NCBI GenBank assembly: GCA_016934675.1
Contig: JAFGSJ010000139.1
Location: 1 to 45,874 of the forward strand
Source of the DNA: a bacterium
Lineage (GTDB): Bacteria > CSSED10-310 > JAFGSJ01
Length of the DNA: 45,874 nt
Direction of reading: 5' to 3'
Below are positions 1-9,514 of this stretch, one piece after another (the stretch's first letter is position 1; each line of letters starts with the position of its first letter). Below the pieces are notes generated by a model. That model had not been told where the DNA came from, made no database searches, and saw nothing but the letters and a program-made list of their open reading frames with translations. The translations under genes and the position numbers were made by a program.

Positions 1-125
1 CCCCTTTGGAGGGGGTCGGGGGGAGGATTATCGTTAAAATCAATAAATTCAGATAGTTACAGTTTCGAGAATTCCACCCCCTGCTCCTCCGCCAGCGGGG
101 GACAGCATTAAATCGACAGCCCCTT
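1..125 (-). repeat. Left-edge copy of MITE-like repeat (inverted, partial)
   Basis: This stretch is the reverse complement of 45060-45184, with only two mismatches seen by eye over about 125 bases. It ends at the same terminus as the right-hand copy (the cccctt end of an 18-base terminal repeat). Beyond that point the flanks differ: tacgtggg here, ccctcgac at the other copy. The window starts inside the element, so its other terminus is missing. It carries no reading frame. Repeat copies at contig edges are typical of short-read assembly breaks; the mobile nature is inferred. Confidence 0.85.
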
Positions 126-153
126 TACGTGGGCTTTTAAGAACATGAATTCT

Positions 154-169
154 CAGAATGTACATTCTG
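154..169. other. Perfect 16-base palindrome downstream of pnp
   Basis: The sequence cagaatgtacattctg reads the same on both strands. It lies about 65-80 bases past the pnp stop codon in the direction of pnp transcription. It could fold as a hairpin in the pnp 3' leader or bind a dimeric protein. No T-run follows in the pnp direction, so a classic intrinsic terminator is not supported. Confidence 0.4.
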
Positions 170-234
170 GGAAATAGATGTAATTATTTATCTTGAGTAT
201 ATGTGAACGCACCATTCGAGGTGTTCCCTTGAAT

Positions 235-2334
235 TCATTCCTCGGGAGTCGAGTCCAGGGCAGCTTTACGTGAGAGTTTGATCTTGCCGCGGTTATCGAC
301 GCCCAGAACACGGACGATCATGGTCTCGCCTTCTTTGACGAAGTCCTCGATATCTGCCACATGGTTAGTATCGAGTTCGGAGATATGGACGAGTCCTTCA
401 GCCTGGGGGCTGATCTTGACGAAAGCACCGAAATTCTTGACGCTGGTGACTTCACCTTTATAGACTTTTCCGATTTCGATATCATCCGTCAGGTATTTGA
501 CCTGTTTGAGGGCCTCATGGGCTGATTCGAGTCCTTCGGCATAAATCCTGACCAGGCCGCTCTCATCGACTTCGATTTTGGTCCGGGTTTGCAGTTGGAG
601 TTCCTGGATAATCTTGCCTCCCGGCCCGATCAGGTCACGAATACGGCTTGTTTTGATCATGTGAGTCAAGACCCGCGGAGCACGAGGGTTCAATTCACGG
701 GGTTTTTGGCCTATGGCGGCGGTCATGAGCTCGAGTATATGCAGGCGACCGGTCCGGGCTTGTTCGAGAGCCTGTTCGAGGACGGTTCGCTCGAGACTGC
801 CCAGCTTGTTATCCATTTGTACTGCCGTGATACCTCGGTCAGTACCGGCGATCTTGAAATCCATGTCGCCATAATGGTCTTCATCACCCAGGATATCGCT
901 CAGAATAGCAATCCTCTCATTTTGTTTGATCAAGCCCATGGCGATACCGGCGATGGGGCGTTCAAGCGGGACGCCGGCATCATACAGAGCACAACAACCG
1001 CCACATACTGAAGCCATGGACGAAGAACCATTACTTTCTGTGATATCCGAGACGATCCGAATCGTGTAGGGAAAATCTTCATAATCAGGGAGCATATGTT
1101 CGAGGGCACGGGCCGCCAGTGCGCCATGGCCTATTTCACGTCTGCCCGGTCCACGGAGGGCCCTGATTTCACCTACTGAAAAGGGTGGAAAATTATAATG
1201 CAGCATAAACCGCTTTTTTTCGAGGCCGAACATTGTTTCGACGAGCTGTTCGTCCCGGGATGTGCCCAGCGAACAGGAGACCAGGGCTTGTGTTTCACCT
1301 CGGGTGAAGACCGTGGAACCATGGACCCGCGGTAACCAACCCATCTCGATGCTGATCGGACGGATTTCTTGAAAGGTGCGACCATCGAGTCGGATTTGAC
1401 GTTCGATAGTCAGTGTCCGAAACAGATCATGGGCCATTTCTTCGAGCAGTTGTCTGATTACGGGAGCACGCTCAGGTTCGTCCGAAGAAAAATGTTTGAT
1501 CAGGTCCGTCATGATCTGATCAAGACGGGCATAACGTTCCTTCTTTGTCAGGTCCTGGCCAAACAGCGTTCTTAATTCAGGCTCGAAACGGCTGCGGAGA
1601 GCATCGATCAGTTCCTGGTTCGGTTGTTCTGGTTCGACAGGACGTTTGCCCGGACAGAGTGAACGGCACCATTGTTCGAGTTCGGCCAAAGGTCCAGCCA
1701 GAGCTTGCTCGACAAAGACCAGGGCCTCGATCAATTCTGATTCTGATATCTCGCGAGCTCCGCCCTCGACCATGACCAGACCGTCACTACTTAAAGAAAC
1801 GATCAGGTTCAAACGATACTGATCCAGTTCACGTAGACTTGGCAACAGACTATAGCCATCATCTTTCAATGCAACACGCACTCCCAGAAGCGGTCCGTTC
1901 CAGGGTATCTCAGAAATCTGCAGGGCAGCGGATGCGCCGATCAGTGAGAGTAAACCCGGGTCCGCAGAAGCGTCAGCACTCAGCACCGTTGCGATCACCT
2001 GTGTCTCTTTTCGGTATGATTTGGGAAACAGGGGGCGGATTGACCGATCGATGATCCGAGCATTTAAAATCTCATGATCGGCGGCACGGGTCTCGCGTCG
2101 AGTATAGCCACCAGGTATCAAGCCACCGGCAGCAGCCCTTTCACGATACTCGACCGTCAAAGGGAAAAAATCAAGGGTTTCACCTGTTTCTACTGCCGTG
2201 GTTACTGCGACTAGAACAACAGTTTCATTGTGACGAACGATAACTGCTCCGTGTGCCTGTTTTGCAATCCTGCCCGTTTCGAGATGAATTTCCGATGATC
2301 CGATCTTCAGCGTCTTCGTCTGTACGTGCGTCAT
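235..2334 (-). CDS. pnp: Polyribonucleotide nucleotidyltransferase (PNPase)
   Basis: Phosphorolytic 3'-to-5' exoribonuclease that degrades mRNA in the cytoplasm, normally as a trimer. The 699 residues match the family length. Two RNase PH-like domains flank a helical linker. The active-site residues fall at the E. coli positions: D486, D492 and K494 (GDEDHYGDMDFK). A KH domain follows at about 558-620 (LIGPGGK supplies the GxxG loop), then an S1 domain at about 621-690. The ATG has a strong aaggagag ribosome site 5-6 bases upstream. The usual partner rpsO is not adjacent; the next gene upstream is a divergent kinase. Identification is secure. Confidence 0.98.
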   Translation of the reverse strand: MTHVQTKTLKIGSSEIHLETGRIAKQAHGAVIVRHNETVVLVAVTTAVETGETLDFFPLTVEYRERAAAGGLIPGGYTRRETRAADHEILNARIIDRSIRPLFPKSYRKETQVIATVLSADASADPGLLSLIGASAALQISEIPWNGPLLGVRVALKDDGYSLLPSLRELDQYRLNLIVSLSSDGLVMVEGGAREISESELIEALVFVEQALAGPLAELEQWCRSLCPGKRPVEPEQPNQELIDALRSRFEPELRTLFGQDLTKKERYARLDQIMTDLIKHFSSDEPERAPVIRQLLEEMAHDLFRTLTIERQIRLDGRTFQEIRPISIEMGWLPRVHGSTVFTRGETQALVSCSLGTSRDEQLVETMFGLEKKRFMLHYNFPPFSVGEIRALRGPGRREIGHGALAARALEHMLPDYEDFPYTIRIVSDITESNGSSSMASVCGGCCALYDAGVPLERPIAGIAMGLIKQNERIAILSDILGDEDHYGDMDFKIAGTDRGITAVQMDNKLGSLERTVLEQALEQARTGRLHILELMTAAIGQKPRELNPRAPRVLTHMIKTSRIRDLIGPGGKIIQELQLQTRTKIEVDESGLVRIYAEGLESAHEALKQVKYLTDDIEIGKVYKGEVTSVKNFGAFVKISPQAEGLVHISELDTNHVADIEDFVKEGETMIVRVLGVDNRGKIKLSRKAALDSTPEE

Positions 2335-2526
2335 TATTCTCTCCTTGATCTCGTCAGATGACCTTTCAGACTGTCCTGCTATTCATTGAATGACTCACAA
2401 CTGCCTGTCGATGGAACAGACAATGAGTCCGTCCCTGAAATTCTTTCATCGTGATAGCATAATCGTTCCAAACTTTCCAGCCTTTCCAGATAATATGGTA
2501 TATTATTCATGTTGACATGATGGAAT

Positions 2527-2555
2527 TTGTCTTTCTTTATCTTTTTCTTTATAAT
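2527..2555 (+). promoter_or_regulatory. Sigma-70-type promoter for the kinase gene
   Basis: A ttgtct -35 box and a perfect tataat -10 box are separated by exactly 17 bases, leaving a leader of about 50 bases before the kinase ATG. A ttgaca at 2512-2517 may be an alternative -35 but has no good -10 at the right distance. Prediction by consensus only. Confidence 0.55.
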
Positions 2556-2611
2556 AAATTATAACAAACGATATTCCGTCTGTAGCGAGAACAATGAAAG
2601 AATAGTCGATT

Positions 2612-3880
2612 ATGAGTGAGCTGAAATTTGGTCGATACACGGTCCTTGATGAGATCGGACGCGGTTCGTCCGGTATCGTCTATCGCGGCAAGGACCCGTT
2701 GATGGACCGGGTCGTGGCGATCAAGACCATCCATACTCAATCCTTGCAAGATGAAGACCCGGATAAAGTCAAACGTTTTCTGCAGCGATTCCAGCGTGAG
2801 GCACGGGCCTCCGGGGTCCTGTCACATGCCAATATCGTTACGATCTTCGATATCGGCGAAGAGAATGGTCTGCCTTACATAGCCATGGAATTCATCGCCG
2901 GTTCCACTCTCTCATCAATCATGACCAAAAAGCAGCTCCTTAAAGAGGGAAAAGTCTTTAAAATCCTGAAACAAGTCGCCGATGCATTGGATTATGCTCA
3001 TTCACAGGGAGTGATTCATCGGGATGTCAAACCCGGTAATGTCATGTATTGTGACAACGATTTTATCAAGGTCATGGATTTTTCGATCGCGCGAATGGAG
3101 GTGCCTGATATGGGCACGATCACCACTTCGGGCACTATTCTCGGCACACCTTTTTACATGCCCCCGGAACAAATTCTAGGCAATAAAACAACCAACAAAT
3201 CGGATATCTATTCACTCGGAGTGGTGGCATATGAGCTGTTGACTGGTTCCCTGCCCTTTCCCGGTTCGAGTATAGCTTCCATTATCTATAAGGTCCTGCA
3301 TGAGAAACCGATCATGCACAAAAAGCTTCTTGATTTGGCTAAAACGGCCAACGCTTGGGATGACTGCTTTCTGAAAGTCCTGGCTAAAAATTCGGATGAT
3401 CGTTTTGCTTCAGCCTCGGATTTCGTCGATTCTCTCAAGAAGCATTTTTACATCGAACCAATGGAACCGGCCCTGCCCAAAAAGAAACAGCAAGAGCGAC
3501 CCAAATTCCAAGAAACGCGTATATTACACTATTCGCATCGCAAAAAAAATCCCTTTGAAGACGATACCTTCGACAAAACAACCCTGCTGCCATCAGATTA
3601 TAAATCAGCAAGTAGAATGAAGGGTTTGACCGATTCGGGTGGACCCGGTCGACCAGGTCCGCCAGAGCAGAAGCAAGTTTCGCAGCCTCCAAAAGTCATC
3701 AATCCGGTCCCTCGACCTGAACCGTTCCTGACTACTGCCGTCGTTCTCAAGCAAGAGACGAGCTTTCTGTCAAAACTGCTTATGGCGGCTCTGATCACGG
3801 CCCTTTTAGCCATTATCTATCTTATTCTGGCCCAGCTATTCCCGGTACTGCGTATCATCGATCTTCCTTTTATGGTTTGA
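2612..3880 (+). CDS. Membrane-anchored Ser/Thr protein kinase (Hanks type)
   Basis: Eukaryotic-like protein kinase of 422 residues that phosphorylates Ser/Thr of unknown targets. Seen in order: glycine loop GRGSSGIVYRG (16-26), ATP lysine K38 in VAIK, helix-C E63, catalytic loop HRDVKPGN (D138, N143), metal-binding DFS (156-158, where most kinases have DFG), activation-segment end GTPFYMPPE (178-186), then a Pro-rich linker at about 340-365. One membrane helix lies near 390-415, leaving only about ten residues outside, so there is no extracellular sensor domain (no PASTA, WD40 or TPR). Downstream lies a convergent gene only 15 bases away. The substrate cannot be read from the context. The ATG has only a weak ribosome site. 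Confidence 0.93.
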   Translation: MSELKFGRYTVLDEIGRGSSGIVYRGKDPLMDRVVAIKTIHTQSLQDEDPDKVKRFLQRFQREARASGVLSHANIVTIFDIGEENGLPYIAMEFIAGSTLSSIMTKKQLLKEGKVFKILKQVADALDYAHSQGVIHRDVKPGNVMYCDNDFIKVMDFSIARMEVPDMGTITTSGTILGTPFYMPPEQILGNKTTNKSDIYSLGVVAYELLTGSLPFPGSSIASIIYKVLHEKPIMHKKLLDLAKTANAWDDCFLKVLAKNSDDRFASASDFVDSLKKHFYIEPMEPALPKKKQQERPKFQETRILHYSHRKKNPFEDDTFDKTTLLPSDYKSASRMKGLTDSGGPGRPGPPEQKQVSQPPKVINPVPRPEPFLTTAVVLKQETSFLSKLLMAALITALLAIIYLILAQLFPVLRIIDLPFMV

Positions 3881-3895
3881 CCCACGTGCGTGTAT

Positions 3896-5239
3896 TCAGA
3901 GGATGAGTCTGAGATTGTTATAAAAGGTGAAATCGCAACCGTGCAATTGGGTCCAGGGTTCGATCGTACCGACAAATGCCGTGCATAGAGAGATCACGAT
4001 CAATGCTATGATAATGATTTTCCATGCGAGTGTTATTTTCATTGCCTCGAGTTTCATTCCCGCATAGATCACCAGGAGTGGAGTAAAAGGCAGAAACCAG
4101 CGGACCCCATATGCTGAGCCACCGTAGTTTTTTGAGATCAAAGACACCAAGAATATATATGCAATCAAGCCGAGCAAAAAGAAACGGTGGAGGCATATGA
4201 GTTCGGATTTTTGATTACGGGACTGTTGAACAAGTGATGCCAGCCCGATCAGTAAAAAGGGCGTGTATGAAAAAAGCCCGCGTATTCCAAAAAGGAGATG
4301 GAAAAGATAGGCACAATAGTTGAAGAGTGAAGAATGGGCCAGTTTACCGGCCGGTGTTTCATAATCAAGGCGCGAGCCGGGATACTTGTAGGCCTGATAC
4401 TGTTGACTCAATGGCACGTAACTGCCTGAAATATAATGATTCATCCAGAAATGTGGCACCAAGAAAATGATCAGACCGATCAATAGCAGGAGAAAGAGAA
4501 ATACTTTCAAAGCCGCTGTCCCGGATGAACGTAGAATCGTGCAACTCAGCGCACCGAGCAGAACACCGGGAAAGATCAAGCCGCTCAGGTGATCGATTGC
4601 GAAACATAAGCCACTGAGCAAGCCGATCAGAAAGACCAGGAGACTTAACTGTAGGCTCCCTCGAGTTGAAATTGTCCGGGCTATTTCAGCAGAAGATTTG
4701 ATCATGAGGAGAAAAAGAGCAGTTATCAGGCAGGATGCAATGATCTGATTATTGAGGACCAGGGCATAAGGCAGGACTAAGGTCGCCAGTCCGCAGACCA
4801 GAACACAGAGAACAGTTAACCAGGTCCTGGTCCGCAGCTGAATCAGAACCAGAGTACAAAACAGGTTGGTCAGCAGCGCGGGTAGAACTGACAAGATCAG
4901 GACCATTCCGTAATAGAGAACAGTTTGATCGCAAAGCAGATTGAGATTATATCTTTGCTTCATCAGAAGATAAAGCACGGTCATAATGAGGGAGAGCAGA
5001 GGTGGTTTATCCGAATAGTAGTGGTTGTCGATTTTTATTTTATCGATTGTCCAGGAAAAAGGGGTCTGGTCGATGATGAAGGTGCCCTGTTCTGCCAGAG
5101 CATAGACCGTTGCAAGGCGGGAAGCTTCGTTGGGACTGATGACATAGTCTTTGGCCAGGCAAGCATACACAAAAAAAAGACATAGTAACACTACCAGGAT
5201 AACAACGAATTGCCCTGAAATAACAACATGCTTTACCAT
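3896..5239 (-). CDS. Polytopic membrane glycosyltransferase, GT-C/PMT (GT39-like)
   Basis: Predicted inner-membrane sugar transferase that would use a polyprenyl-phosphate sugar donor on the outer face. It has about 10-12 hydrophobic segments. A first large loop carries SPNEASRLATVYALAEQGTF and, further on, HYYSDKPPLLSL, wording typical of GT39/ArnT-like proteins; near the C-terminus are RGLFSYTPFLL and AYGVRWFLPFTPLLVI. The frame is open up to a TTG at 5377 (493 residues), with another ATG at 5311. I chose the ATG at 5239 (447 residues) because it begins just before the first membrane helix, has an agga motif upstream, and leaves room for a divergent promoter at 5291-5319. The acceptor is unknown. 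Confidence 0.75.
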   Translation of the reverse strand: MVKHVVISGQFVVILVVLLCLFFVYACLAKDYVISPNEASRLATVYALAEQGTFIIDQTPFSWTIDKIKIDNHYYSDKPPLLSLIMTVLYLLMKQRYNLNLLCDQTVLYYGMVLILSVLPALLTNLFCTLVLIQLRTRTWLTVLCVLVCGLATLVLPYALVLNNQIIASCLITALFLLMIKSSAEIARTISTRGSLQLSLLVFLIGLLSGLCFAIDHLSGLIFPGVLLGALSCTILRSSGTAALKVFLFLLLLIGLIIFLVPHFWMNHYISGSYVPLSQQYQAYKYPGSRLDYETPAGKLAHSSLFNYCAYLFHLLFGIRGLFSYTPFLLIGLASLVQQSRNQKSELICLHRFFLLGLIAYIFLVSLISKNYGGSAYGVRWFLPFTPLLVIYAGMKLEAMKITLAWKIIIIALIVISLCTAFVGTIEPWTQLHGCDFTFYNNLRLIL

Positions 5240-5290
5240 TGAATAAACGATTTTCCTGCAAGATGTTCTTGCTTTTGATGCGTGTTGTTC

Positions 5291-5319
5291 TTGACTTCGG
5301 ATTATGCCCATAATACCAT
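5291..5319 (+). promoter_or_regulatory. Possible promoter for the DUF3857 gene
   Basis: A ttgact -35 and a taccat -10 lie 17 bases apart, about 115 bases before the ATG at 5436. The site falls inside the optional N-terminal extension of the divergent glycosyltransferase frame, which argues for the shorter start of that gene. Weak consensus match. Confidence 0.3.
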
Positions 5320-5435
5320 AAACTTCACAAAGAACAATATCACTTTTAGTAGAAGCAGGACCCCTGTTACGTATCAACTGAGTGACACTAATCGATGAGA
5401 ACGAAGAAGTGAACGGATGAGTGAAAGGAGTACTG

Positions 5436-7415
5436 ATGAAGAAGCATGGTATTATTCAGGTAGCGATGGTGATTTGCCTCATTCTGACTGTCCAATCGCT
5501 TGAGGCGTACACCGACGAGGAGATTTGGGCCCGTCTGGCCGATGCGGAGAAGAAAGCCCTCTTCCAGGATGATCCGACAATCATCATCTTCGATGAGGTC
5601 GAGAGTCGTTTTAAGCCCAATGGGGCCAATATTTCCACCATGAAGTTTCTGGTCAAGATTCAGGATGAAAGTGCCAGTAGTCAATATGCGACACTCCGTT
5701 TTGATTTCAATGAACTGACCAGTAACGTGATCGTGGATGAGGTCAAGATTTTCCGAAAGGATGGGGCAACGGTCGAGAGCATCGATCTCGAAAAAGTTCA
5801 AACCTTGATGGCCCCGGATGATAACCTGATTTTCTGGAACTTTCAGATGCGCTTGGTCCCTGTCGGCAAACTGAATAAAGGGGACGCTCTGTATTATCAG
5901 GTCAGACGTAAAGGTTTAAATCTGGCCTACTTACGTTTGTCTGAAGGTGAGGAGCGTGACTATATTCCACCGATGCCCGGTCATTTTTTTGATACGGTTT
6001 ATTTCCAGGCACAGGCGCCAATGCTCCTAAAAAAGTATGTATTGTATGCTCCACCTGAGAAACCGGTCCAGTATGAACTCGTCCACGGTGAAGTGACGAA
6101 TGCGTTACATTTGTTGAAAGAGGGCACTGAATATATCTGGGAGAAGAAGGATGTGCCCGCCTATAAAGCGGAGTCTGATGCTTCATCATTCAATGATCAA
6201 GCTGTCAAGCTGGTAATGGCCACCAACCCTGATTGGGAGGGGAAATCTCGCTGGGCTTATGAAGTCAACGAACCACAATTTATCATTTCGCCGGAGATGC
6301 AGGCCAAGGTCGATGAACTGACGCATGGCCTGACCAGTGATTACGACAGGATGGCAGTCCTGTTGCACTGGGTCGCCGAGAATGTCCGCTATCTTGGTCT
6401 GGATATGGGCAAAGGTGAAGGTTTTACAGTTCACCCTACCGATCAAATATTCTCCGAACGGGCCGGTGTCTGTAAAGACAAGGCAGCTGTCCTTGTTTCC
6501 ATGCTGCGAGCGGCCGGTTATAAGACATATTTCGTCTTGACCCTGGCCATGGAACAGGCTGTCGATATACCGGCTGATCAATTTAATCATGGGGTGGTCG
6601 CAGTCCAGTTCACGGATGGTTCTTTTGTTTATCTTGATCCTACCTGGGCACCGCGAGACCGGGCCTTGTTCAATAAAGTCGAGCAAGAGCAGCCGATCCT
6701 GGTCGCTACCGAGGAGGGGCGAGATCTCGAGCACGTCCCTTATAGTCCTCCCGAAGAGAATTTCTGGCATATAACGTCGAATACCTCTCTGGCCAAGGAT
6801 GGTTCGATTAGATTATCCATGAACGTATCGGGCGATAATTTTGCCGGTGGTCGCATGCGAGACTCGATAGAATACCGGAATCAACATGAGCGGCTTTCCT
6901 ATTTTTATGAGGCCGTCTATCCCATCAGCTCAAAGGCTGTGATCAGCGATTATTCCTGTCTTGATACTGTCGATTTCAGTAAACCCATGCACCTGTCCTT
7001 AACCTGTTCGGCACCGGATTATTCATTTCAGCTCGGTGACAGCATTTATTTTGTTCCGCCTCTATCACGCCTTCCCTTTTCACGACGATGGGAGAGTAAC
7101 TTCCTGTATGTGGCTGAAGCTGAAACGAGGACCAATCCGCTCGAATTGGATTGTACCCGCGAAATGGTCTATGATGAGACCATTTCCATTCCCGCCGGTT
7201 ATGTCCTCGAAAAGACGCCTGATCCTGTTTCGCTGTCCAATGAGGCGGTCTCATTCGAATATAAGATTGATCAGCAGGGCAAGTCAATCAAGGTTTATCA
7301 GAAACTAGTCGTTAATAAAAGGATTCTCAGTCCGGATGAATATCCGACTTTCAGGGAAATCGTCCAGAAAATGAAAGAGATTCAAAAAACGCGTTTGAAA
7401 TTAGTGAAAAAGTGA
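5436..7415 (+). CDS. Exported DUF3857 / transglutaminase-like protein, intact triad
   Basis: Secreted or periplasmic protein of 659 residues. A Sec signal (MKKHGIIQVAMVICLILT... ending SLEA) precedes a DUF3857 beta domain at about 45-210. A transglutaminase-like cysteine-protease core follows at about 290-410. All three catalytic residues are present: C346 in RAGVCKDKA, H385 in QFNHGVV and D401 in YLDPTWA. A C-terminal beta-rich region ends the protein. Such folds act as transglutaminases or, more often in bacteria, as peptidases or amidases; the substrate is not known. The frame opens at a GTG at 5421, but the ATG at 5436 is preferred because gaaaggag lies just upstream of it. A degenerate paralogue follows at 7533. 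Confidence 0.88.
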   Translation: MKKHGIIQVAMVICLILTVQSLEAYTDEEIWARLADAEKKALFQDDPTIIIFDEVESRFKPNGANISTMKFLVKIQDESASSQYATLRFDFNELTSNVIVDEVKIFRKDGATVESIDLEKVQTLMAPDDNLIFWNFQMRLVPVGKLNKGDALYYQVRRKGLNLAYLRLSEGEERDYIPPMPGHFFDTVYFQAQAPMLLKKYVLYAPPEKPVQYELVHGEVTNALHLLKEGTEYIWEKKDVPAYKAESDASSFNDQAVKLVMATNPDWEGKSRWAYEVNEPQFIISPEMQAKVDELTHGLTSDYDRMAVLLHWVAENVRYLGLDMGKGEGFTVHPTDQIFSERAGVCKDKAAVLVSMLRAAGYKTYFVLTLAMEQAVDIPADQFNHGVVAVQFTDGSFVYLDPTWAPRDRALFNKVEQEQPILVATEEGRDLEHVPYSPPEENFWHITSNTSLAKDGSIRLSMNVSGDNFAGGRMRDSIEYRNQHERLSYFYEAVYPISSKAVISDYSCLDTVDFSKPMHLSLTCSAPDYSFQLGDSIYFVPPLSRLPFSRRWESNFLYVAEAETRTNPLELDCTREMVYDETISIPAGYVLEKTPDPVSLSNEAVSFEYKIDQQGKSIKVYQKLVVNKRILSPDEYPTFREIVQKMKEIQKTRLKLVKK

Positions 7416-7532
7416 CCCGCGATTCAGCATCAAGCCCTTTGTTTGAAAGCATGAACATGAACACCAGGCTTATTTATCGATGAAACAGCGAATGAATCCA
7501 GACCATCGCATCTTCGAGAGAAAGGTGAAGGA

Positions 7533-9455
7533 ATGAGACGAACGAGACATACGTTAACAATCGCACTGTGTATCTGGTTACTCTCTGCATTGATGTCGGT
7601 CCCGGTTGTTCAGGGGCAGCAAACCAGCGAGATCGTGCCCGGAATGCAAGCAACCGTGCTCAACGATTCTTACACGGTCATGCTCGAACAAAACAATACT
7701 GTTCGGGAAGAGTGGCAACGAAATATTGTGGTCCATAATTCAGTCGGGGTCGATCTCTATTCCGATCCGCGTTTTATTTTTGATTCGAACTGTGAGCACA
7801 TCAGTCCGGTCAAAGTCGAGACGGTCGTGCCGGATGGCCGGTCGATCAACGCACCCGATCGGGCGATCAACATTCTGACTCCGCATGATTTGGCCGGAGC
7901 TCCGGACTACACGAATTTCAAGGAATTGATCTGTTCCTTCGTCGGGGTTGAATATGGTTCAACCCTGAATCTGCTTGTTCAAAAACAACGGCATGCTTCT
8001 GAGAATCAGATCAATCATATCGAGTTTAACGAACTGGTTTTCGAGACAAGCCCCGTGCAGCAAAAGGTGATCAGGGTCACAGTGCCGGAAGAAATGAAGC
8101 TTTTTCATACCGTTATCAATTCGACGGTCGAGCCGATCCTGACCTTTGAAGATGCAAACACAACCTATACCTGGACTTTCACAAACCTCAAAGAATACAA
8201 ATATGAGCATCACTCAGTTTCACCTGCCCTGCTGAATCCCAGGGTGATTGTTTCAACATGGAGGAGTTGGGAAGAGTTGCTCGAACCTTTCAAACAGTCA
8301 TTTTACAATCAGACCATCCCCGAGGACATTAATGATAAAGCACATGAGCTGGTCAAGGATATCCTTGTCCCGGCTGAGAAGGTACGGGCCATTTACGATT
8401 ATGTGAGCACGACCCTGGTGAAAATCGAAGCGAAGCCGACTCTTTTCCGGAATAAGCTCCGACCTTTGGCTGATATTTATCATTCAAATTACGGTTACGA
8501 GTATGAACAATTACTGCTGTTTGCCAGCATGATCAGGGCGATCGGGGGCGATGTCTGCTTGTTGTTCATTGGTCCGCGGGCAACAGTCGATTCTCGTGTG
8601 CCGACCCTGACCCAGTTCAGCGAGACAGGCCTCGAGGTGAAATTTGGCCGTTTCTGTGAATGGTTTAACCTGGCTGAGGCCCCCGAATCATGGAACATGA
8701 CTCAGCTTTCCTCAAAAAGTGTACTGAAAGTCGGACCGACCGGATTTTCCCATTTCGATCTCGAAACAATACCATCCGAACAAGCCTATACCGAATGTCA
8801 TCTCCAGAGCTCGCTCGATGAAACACTGAAACTGAAAGGTACTATTGTCCTTGATTTGTCCGGGAAAGTCAGGCATTCAACCTCATGGCATTCCGATACA
8901 TGTTCTGCCTTGAAGAATACGCTCACCACATTGGGGCAGGACCTGACGGTAGAGTCCATGAATATCTACGAATTAAGTTCGGACCGGCTTCATTTTTCGT
9001 GTCCGTTCGAAGTGACTCTATTGAGTGAAACACTCGAGGACGGATTAATTGTTATTACTCTGCCTTCTCTGAATATGCCCTTGAACGGATCTGAACTGAA
9101 ACTGTTCAATGATGACCGTCTGAATCCGATCAAGCTCGCTTCGCCGATTAATGAGAAATGGAACATGGAAATCGCGCTGCCTGAGGGCTTTATCGTAAAG
9201 TATCAGCCACCGGAGAAGAATATCACCAACACAATCGGATCACTCATCCATAAAGTCTCTCTCGAAGAGAATACGCTCTCAATCAAGCTCGAATATGTCA
9301 TCCGGAATGATGTGATTGCACCCGAGGACCGTTCGAATCTGCAGGAATTGAACAATGCTCGTTATTGTGAAAAATCACACCTGCTTGTGCTCCAGAAAGA
9401 TGAGAAGGTGAAAAAAACAGGATTAAGTGGGTCGGGACAAGCCGATGATCATTGA
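7533..9455 (+). CDS. Exported DUF3857 paralogue with dead transglutaminase domain
   Basis: A 640-residue secreted protein with a Sec signal (cleavage after VVQG, about residue 28) and the same architecture as the preceding gene: DUF3857 domain (about 40-240), transglutaminase-like core (about 270-400), beta-rich tail. The core helix aligns without gaps to the upstream paralogue (GYEYEQLLLFASMIRAIG against GVCKDKAAVLVSMLRAAG). That puts Glu323 where the catalytic Cys should be, and the His and Asp motifs (NHGVV, LDPTW) are not recognisable. A structural or binding role is therefore inferred, possibly as partner of the active paralogue. The ATG has an aaaggtga ribosome site 4-5 bases upstream. 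The amidase gene follows after 59 bases. Confidence 0.85.
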   Translation: MRRTRHTLTIALCIWLLSALMSVPVVQGQQTSEIVPGMQATVLNDSYTVMLEQNNTVREEWQRNIVVHNSVGVDLYSDPRFIFDSNCEHISPVKVETVVPDGRSINAPDRAINILTPHDLAGAPDYTNFKELICSFVGVEYGSTLNLLVQKQRHASENQINHIEFNELVFETSPVQQKVIRVTVPEEMKLFHTVINSTVEPILTFEDANTTYTWTFTNLKEYKYEHHSVSPALLNPRVIVSTWRSWEELLEPFKQSFYNQTIPEDINDKAHELVKDILVPAEKVRAIYDYVSTTLVKIEAKPTLFRNKLRPLADIYHSNYGYEYEQLLLFASMIRAIGGDVCLLFIGPRATVDSRVPTLTQFSETGLEVKFGRFCEWFNLAEAPESWNMTQLSSKSVLKVGPTGFSHFDLETIPSEQAYTECHLQSSLDETLKLKGTIVLDLSGKVRHSTSWHSDTCSALKNTLTTLGQDLTVESMNIYELSSDRLHFSCPFEVTLLSETLEDGLIVITLPSLNMPLNGSELKLFNDDRLNPIKLASPINEKWNMEIALPEGFIVKYQPPEKNITNTIGSLIHKVSLEENTLSIKLEYVIRNDVIAPEDRSNLQELNNARYCEKSHLLVLQKDEKVKKTGLSGSGQADDH

Positions 9456-9514
9456 CAGGGAGGGTGAAGGGGATTACTTGCTCTGAGATGATTTCTGAAA
9501 GGGGGCCACAGCGG

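Noticed and set aside
589..1011. 140-codon frame opposite pnp
   Set aside because: It is an antisense shadow of a secure gene, without a ribosome site or family match.
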